In this document: piece by piece, positions 59,602-64,000 of the stretch
Position numbering within the stretch: the first letter of the stretch is position 1
Layout: each line of letters opens with the position of its first letter
Assembly: GCA_019915135.1 (NCBI GenBank)
Contig: JAHLMK010000001.1
Coordinates: 3,720,001-3,784,000, forward strand
Direction of reading: 5' to 3'
Length of the DNA: 64,000 bases
Source: Strobilurus pachycystidiatus
Taxonomy: Eukaryota > Basidiomycota > Agaricomycetes > Agaricales > Physalacriaceae
Translations under genes and position numbers: made by a program
Notes under the pieces: model-generated
Told to the model about the DNA's origin: nothing
Databases searched by the model: none
What the model saw: only the letters and a program-made list of their open reading frames with translations

Positions 59602-60078
59602 TGAGCTCATGTTTGTACAAATATGTCAGCCTCTGCACAAAATGTTTTCTAAATCATAATCATAATGATTTGTATCATTACACCAACCGTATTGTGCCAT
59701 AGGAATGGCCAACTGCCCATAATTTACAGTACGACCAGTTGGCACCTGGAGGCTGGTTTCCTTGCGTTCAAGCAAGGACTCTCCCTACTCACAGGAAAAG
59801 GAAATAATGGATGCCGTTGTCTCACTTATTGATGGCCGTGGCTACAATAGGAAGAATACCCCTATTTTGGCTGGAAGCTCAATTTTGTAGACTATTCGGA
59901 TGAGCGTGGCAGCGAGGGCAGCGTCCCGGCATCCAGCGGCGCTACGGTCGTCTCACCATTAACCTCAGCTCAGCACGATACCATCAAAAATCTTGAGCAC
60001 TCGCGCTTGTGCACACAGGAATGCCAGTGTACTCCTTGCGCACCATGATCGCTGTCTGAGGTTACTAGTTCACTACTT

Positions 60079-60143
60079 ACTTAGGCGAAAACATGCGAGC
60101 GAATGGCGGCCGAAGGCCGCTATTCGGCGAGCTTGTTTGAGCC
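60079..60143 (+). repeat. 65-bp hairpin repeat, copy 1
   Basis: Begins ACTTAGGCGAAAACATGCGA and ends GAGCTTGTTTGAGCC. Inside is the stem GGCGGCC-GAA-GGCCGC, with the outer stem broken by two changes relative to copy 2. Direct orientation with copy 2, 279 bp away. Confidence 0.75.
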
Positions 60144-60357
60144 GTCATTACAAAGGGAGTCCGGGCACCCAAATTTGAACAACCTCAAGCCTTACATTCT
60201 CAAAGACTTGAGAGGAATCTAGAGATCGTAAGATTTATATGCTGCCACGAAGTACTGTGCAGCGAGCACTTGTTTACAGTGCGCCTCTACACTGATGGCG
60301 TCGTCAGGCCTGAACTGTTGGGGTAGTGGTACAGTGATTCTATGTATTACTATGAAT

Positions 60358-60422
60358 ACTTAGGGCGAAAACATGCGAGCGAATGGCGGCCGAAGGCCGC
60401 CATTCGCGAGCTTGTTTGAGCC
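60358..60422 (+). repeat. 65-bp hairpin repeat, copy 2
   Basis: Near-identical to copy 1. It contains a perfect 13-bp stem GCGAATGGCGGCC / GGCCGCCATTCGC with a GAA loop (60379-60391 and 60395-60407). Looks like a small mobile or palindromic interspersed element; nothing coding. Confidence 0.75.
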
Positions 60423-60613
60423 ACTGCTATCAATGTCTGACATCCCGACCATAATTGTTGTTTTTTATTCCAGAATCTAAGCAACCATACGCAAGGATTG
60501 GGCCCTCGGGGACACCTGGTCGTAATTACGGACTGAAGTTGCCGACAAGCCGACCAGGACCCCTGTTTATCCTGTCAGAGGTTAGATACAAATTTCACTC
60601 TTTGAGACCAATT

Positions 60614-60891
60614 TGTCAGGATTTTTGCCGGCGCTGCGCGCGCCTCCATTGTCAGGATTTTCGATCTAACATCACCAAAATTGGGTTTACCTGGGGTTTT
60701 TGGTCACAAATTTTGCCCGGCAGAGCTGCCGAGACTGGTCACGTGGCATCCTGGTTCCAAATTTGGCGCCTCGGGACCCGCTGAGCCCGCCATTGTCAGG
60801 ATTTTAATTCTACCTACCTCAACAATGGTCAAGAATTGTCAGGATTTTGATCCTAGCTCACCCAAAATTTTTGAAAAAATGTCAGGATTTT
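60614..60891 (+). repeat. Spaced TGTCAGGATTTT motif array
   Basis: The motif occurs five times on the plus strand, starting at 60614, 60650, 60794, 60837 and 60880 (intervals 36, 144, 43, 43 bp). Some units also share a downstream CACCAAAATT-like stretch. The array lies 150-430 bp upstream of the small gene at 61044. It could be degenerate tandem repeats or a set of protein-binding sites. Confidence 0.65.
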
Positions 60892-61043
60892 GTATTCAAC
60901 CTCTGAGGGCATAAACACGGGTCCTAGCCGACCTCGTACTCGTCACAGAGAGTGACATCACGTACACGAGTTTCTTCTGAACGGTCAAGTGAGCTCGTTA
61001 TATTGGTCGTCTCTTATCTTTTGTTCACCGCGCCAACAGCACA

Positions 61044-61310
61044 ATGCGACCGACATTGAGTCGGCTTGTTCGCCTAGTCCCTCGCTCGTCTGTCAAGACC
61101 GAAAAACCCATTCTTGCAGCTGTATCGGAGCGACCCCCGACGCCTAAACCGCCTACCCTGATCGAGGTTATGCTAGAAAAGCAACAAAAGGCAGGAAGCG
61201 ACTGGCCCGCAAATCTACGCATCGAACCCACCATACCTAAGGAGGCGTTCAAGGATATGCAAGGCAAAGTGAGGTCGAAACTGCGGGAGATGTTGCGGGA
61301 GACATGGTGA
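61044..61310 (+). CDS. Small hypothetical protein, probably mitochondrial
   Basis: An 88-codon open frame with a good start. I do not recognise the family. The first 20 residues are rich in Arg and hydroxylated residues with no acid (MRPTLSRLVRLVPRSSVK), which fits a mitochondrial targeting peptide. The middle is Pro-rich (RPPTPKPP) and the last 30 residues are predicted helical and basic. It might be a ribosomal or respiratory assembly factor. The TGGTGAGT at its end resembles a splice donor. Splicing to an acceptor near 61400 would replace the final stop by an unconserved tail, so I prefer the unspliced stop. It converges with the PHD protein gene. Confidence 0.55.
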   Translation: MRPTLSRLVRLVPRSSVKTEKPILAAVSERPPTPKPPTLIEVMLEKQQKAGSDWPANLRIEPTIPKEAFKDMQGKVRSKLREMLRETW

Positions 61311-61569
61311 GTCTTGTTGTACTGTCAAATTGCCTACTGACAACGGGCTGTTAGACCCATTCTCTCGTTTCGTTATCATTCTCTCTCTATGTTCCCAGGC
61401 GATCGACGCGTCCTCTCAACCATCATTCATCGTCATACACCTCGAGAGTGCACCCATCATAATCGTGCATCAAGGCAAAGACATATATTGTATAGAGCAC
61501 ATAACGAACGACTAGTTAAGAAAAACTACCTAAACATTCTGGAAAACATTCAACAAATTACGGGAAGCG

Positions 61570-64000
61570 CTATACAGTGGTTTCTGGATTCGCAGAGGGT
61601 GGGTTCAACCGTAAGCGAATCTTGAGGGAGGGAGTGCTGGGAACTCCAGAAGCGGACGATGGTGTTGCTGTGACTGGTGACTCTGGCGCTGCAGTCGGCA
61701 TTCTGACAGATTTTCTCTTGCCTGCTAACGCTCCTTTCGCAGCGGCAGCAGCGCTACCCTTTGCGACATAGTCGCTATCCTCCTCACGATCCTTGCGCTT
61801 TTTGCCACGCTTCGGCTTTTCCTTCTCCTCCGCAATAACACCCTCCTCGTCATCGTTAAGAGACTTACGAGCCCGAGGCACTCGTTTGACTCGCTCAGTG
61901 TTTGTACTAGCGGTAGCGGTAGCGGCAGCTCCATTCGCAGGGTTGTCCGTTTCCGTCTGGCAATTTGAATGAAAAGGGTACAAGCATGCGAATGAATGTA
62001 ACAAACCTTGACACGAGCTATCTTCCGTGGTGGCACGCTAGGCACAGGGTCTTCCGGAAGACGACTGGAACTCTGCAAGACGCCTTCAGCTCAAAGACCA
62101 TCTGATCAGCGAAGACACTTACCTTGGAAGAAGAAGCGGATTGATCCTCATTCTTTCCACCCCGGGACCTCAATTCCCGCAGGCTGGAATCGGACTGAGG
62201 GGTCGACTTTTTCCGCTTGGCAGTCGATGTGGAGGGCCCGGCAGAAGCAGAGCTGACTAGTGTGGGAGGCTATCGCTCATTTATTAGTAGTGGAAGCCAT
62301 CCAGATAGGAAACTCATACCTTGAGAGCTGGCCAAATGCTGCGCAGTTTGTCGTCAATCTCCGCCAAAGAGTTCATGTGTACAGGAGGAGCAGCTGGCTT
62401 CTTCGTCGGCTTCGAGCGAACAGGGCTCTGTGCGCCTCGTTGGAAATCGCAGAGCATCTGGACAGAATAAGTACAGGAAGAGAGTTGAGTATGCCGAAGT
62501 GCATTACTTGGGCCAACGAAAGGTCATCGCTGAGGGGCGAATCGGAGCCAGAGCCATTCTCATCAGCGTCGCTGAGAGAACTCAAGGAGGTCAAAGGTGA
62601 CGACACGCCCGAGTCATCATCCAGATCACTGAAGAAAAGTCAACGACAATGCCAATATAAGGAAGCTTCAACGCACGCCCTGTCGATCTTGCTCCAGAAG
62701 TCCAACAAGATAATGCGCTCCGGCACTCTGTATCGCCTCCCGTTGATCAAAATTTCCTCGATGTTGACCTTCTTCTCTGCCTGGCTGGTAGAGGCATTCT
62801 GTGATGGTATGATCTCGATGTTACCATTGTTGAACTGTCTCGGCTTCGCAATCTCGACGACCGCGTTCTGCTTCGGTATTCGATGTCGCGGAGGCTAGCG
62901 TGTGTCGTCGTTAGTGCCATGCCAACTGCCCACGTAAATGTATCACAACTCACAAGGACCTGCTCCGCATGGTTTGGACACATCCATTTCTTCGTGAACG
63001 GCGGCATCGAAGAAAGTGGCGGGTCAAGACAGTCCAGGTGCCAGTGAAGATCACAATAATCGCAAGAGATAATGTTCCTCCACATGTCATGTTGCACGGC
63101 TTTGGCCGTAGCACGCCGAGCACGTTTTGCGGCAGGGGCAGCGGCTGCTGCATTGTCCGGAATAGCGGAAGTCCCACACCGAAAGCAAAGAACGGGTTCA
63201 CCGTTTTTGTCTTTCAGGCGGAATGGTTCTCGCTCCTCGACATGACCCAGGCGACTACCCCGGGAGGTATCAGCGAAGGGCGCTAGCGGTGTGGAAAATG
63301 ATTACGCACTTCAGCCGGGGCTGTTTGATTTCAGAGCTATCCACGTATGCCCCCCTGTCACCTGTTGACACTGAATCGGGGGATTCCTTGTGAGATTCGA
63401 GGAGGTCTGGATATGGGATCTCGGAGCTCACCATCCTTGTAGAAGTTGCGAATTTCACTTGGGAGCTGGTATTCGGTCGGTATGGAGGTGTCGACAAGGT
63501 GTATGAGGGGAGAAATGAAGGAGGGCGGGGGTTTCTTCGGCGGGTTCTGGGAAAGTGCGGACATGAAAAATATGGTCTTGGCTGAGAGAATGAGAAACGC
63601 ACTTTTCGGATATTGCATGCCGGACAAAACCACTTCGAGTCGCTCTCGTCAATCTTCTGTATCGGTGGGTCAAGACACCACAAGTGGAATGCCTTGGGGC
63701 ATCCGTCACAGTAAACCAGGGACCCTTGCGACCGACATGATGAACAGTGATCCTCATTTGCGAGCTGAGCAAGGTCATTGGGATGGCCATTCATGGACGT
63801 ATGAGAACGGTCGATGCTTACTGCGTGGGCAGGAGCAGGCTCTGGTGATTGGAGCGAGACGGCTGAGGGCTCCTCCTTCACTCTGACCGACGCTGACTCC
63901 GTCTCCTTGGCCTTTCCTTTGTCCTTTCTCTTTGGGCGGCCATTCGTGGTGGTGGTGGCTTCAAGAGTCCTTTGTGCGGAAGCAGAACGGGAATGCGTGG
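61570..64000 (-). CDS. Two-PHD Rco1-like chromatin protein, 5' end beyond window
   Basis: Chromatin reader resembling Rco1 of the Rpd3S histone deacetylase complex (human PHF12). The frame is open to the right edge. PHD1 reads CSSCRSQGSLVYCDGC, then AFHLWCLDPP and WFCPAC. After two introns (about 63552-63605 and 63364-63430) the LPSEIRNFYKD and GDRGAYVDSSE segment matches the Rco1 region between the fingers. PHD2 has CFRCG, a Lys/Arg/Ala insert, CDYCDLHWHLDCLDPP and WMCPNH. Downstream lie VNIEEILINGRRYRVP, an acidic-Ser block and a basic, low-complexity C-terminus ending NPETTV. At least eight exons are visible. Two-PHD proteins also include Cti6-like factors, but the inter-finger segment favours Rco1. 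Confidence 0.85.

Larger units (their letters stand above)
59602..61043. other. 1.4-kb spacer with hairpin repeats and motif array
   Basis: No gene seen. It holds two copies of a 65-bp hairpin repeat and a set of five TGTCAGGATTTT-type motifs (listed separately). It also holds a small inverted repeat CGGCAG-AG-CTGCCG near 60720 and a CACGTG at 60739. Confidence 0.6.

Noticed and set aside
60079..60422. CRISPR array
   Set aside because: Only two palindromic repeats with a 214-bp gap in a eukaryotic genome and no cas genes.

Overview
The window is a gene-dense piece of nuclear DNA from a filamentous basidiomycete, most likely an Agaricomycete. The evidence is the many short introns (mostly 44-60 nt, GT..AG, several exons below 30 nt), the protein families present (Pil1 eisosome protein, TKL-type kinase, Zn2Cys6 and bZIP factors, GH18-CBM5 chitinase), and intergenic distances often under 200 bp. 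There are no operons, rRNA genes, CRISPR arrays or prophages, and I could support no tRNA. Splice models were made by hand: I joined frames at GT..AG (twice GC..AG) borders and checked that exon lengths keep phase and that conserved family motifs are restored.

Layout from left to right: a bZIP factor cut by the left edge (-); Rab escort protein (-); RNPS1-like SR protein (-) head to head with exosome subunit RRP42 (+); RecQ helicase (+); LARGE-like glycosyltransferase (+); OST48/WBP1 (-) head to head with MON2 (+); ING-family PHD protein (-) head to head with a four-helix-bundle plus pseudokinase protein (+); SV2-like MFS transporter (-); a 2.6-kb gene-poor stretch holding an inverted-repeat element; TRM112 (-) head to head with exosome subunit RRP45 (+); CSE1 exportin (+); peroxisomal 2,4-dienoyl-CoA reductase (+); secreted chitinase (-); MINDY-type deubiquitinase (+); a 2.8-kb stretch without a convincing gene; a small Zn2Cys6 factor (-); a very long DYRK kinase (+); phosphoglucomutase/phosphoribomutase (-); an RRM-YTH RNA-binding protein (+); a Pil1 protein with a long tail (+); a 1.4-kb repeat-bearing spacer; a small probably mitochondrial protein (+); and a two-PHD Rco1-like protein running off the right edge (-).

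Most genes are conserved housekeeping functions. RNA metabolism is well represented: RRP42, RRP45, RNPS1, TRM112 and a YTH reader, with both exosome-ring genes sharing very short divergent promoters (46 and 68 bp between start codons). The most unusual locus is 20260-22542: a glycine-rich N-terminal helical-bundle domain followed by a protein-kinase domain whose catalytic-loop aspartate is replaced (HGN instead of HRD or HGD). This layout resembles the necroptosis executioner MLKL and its plant and fungal relatives. Other points of interest are two GC-AG introns, clusters of microexons over catalytic loops, a likely prenylated deubiquitinase, a MITE-like element, a duplicated 65-bp hairpin repeat and a spaced TGTCAGGATTTT motif array.
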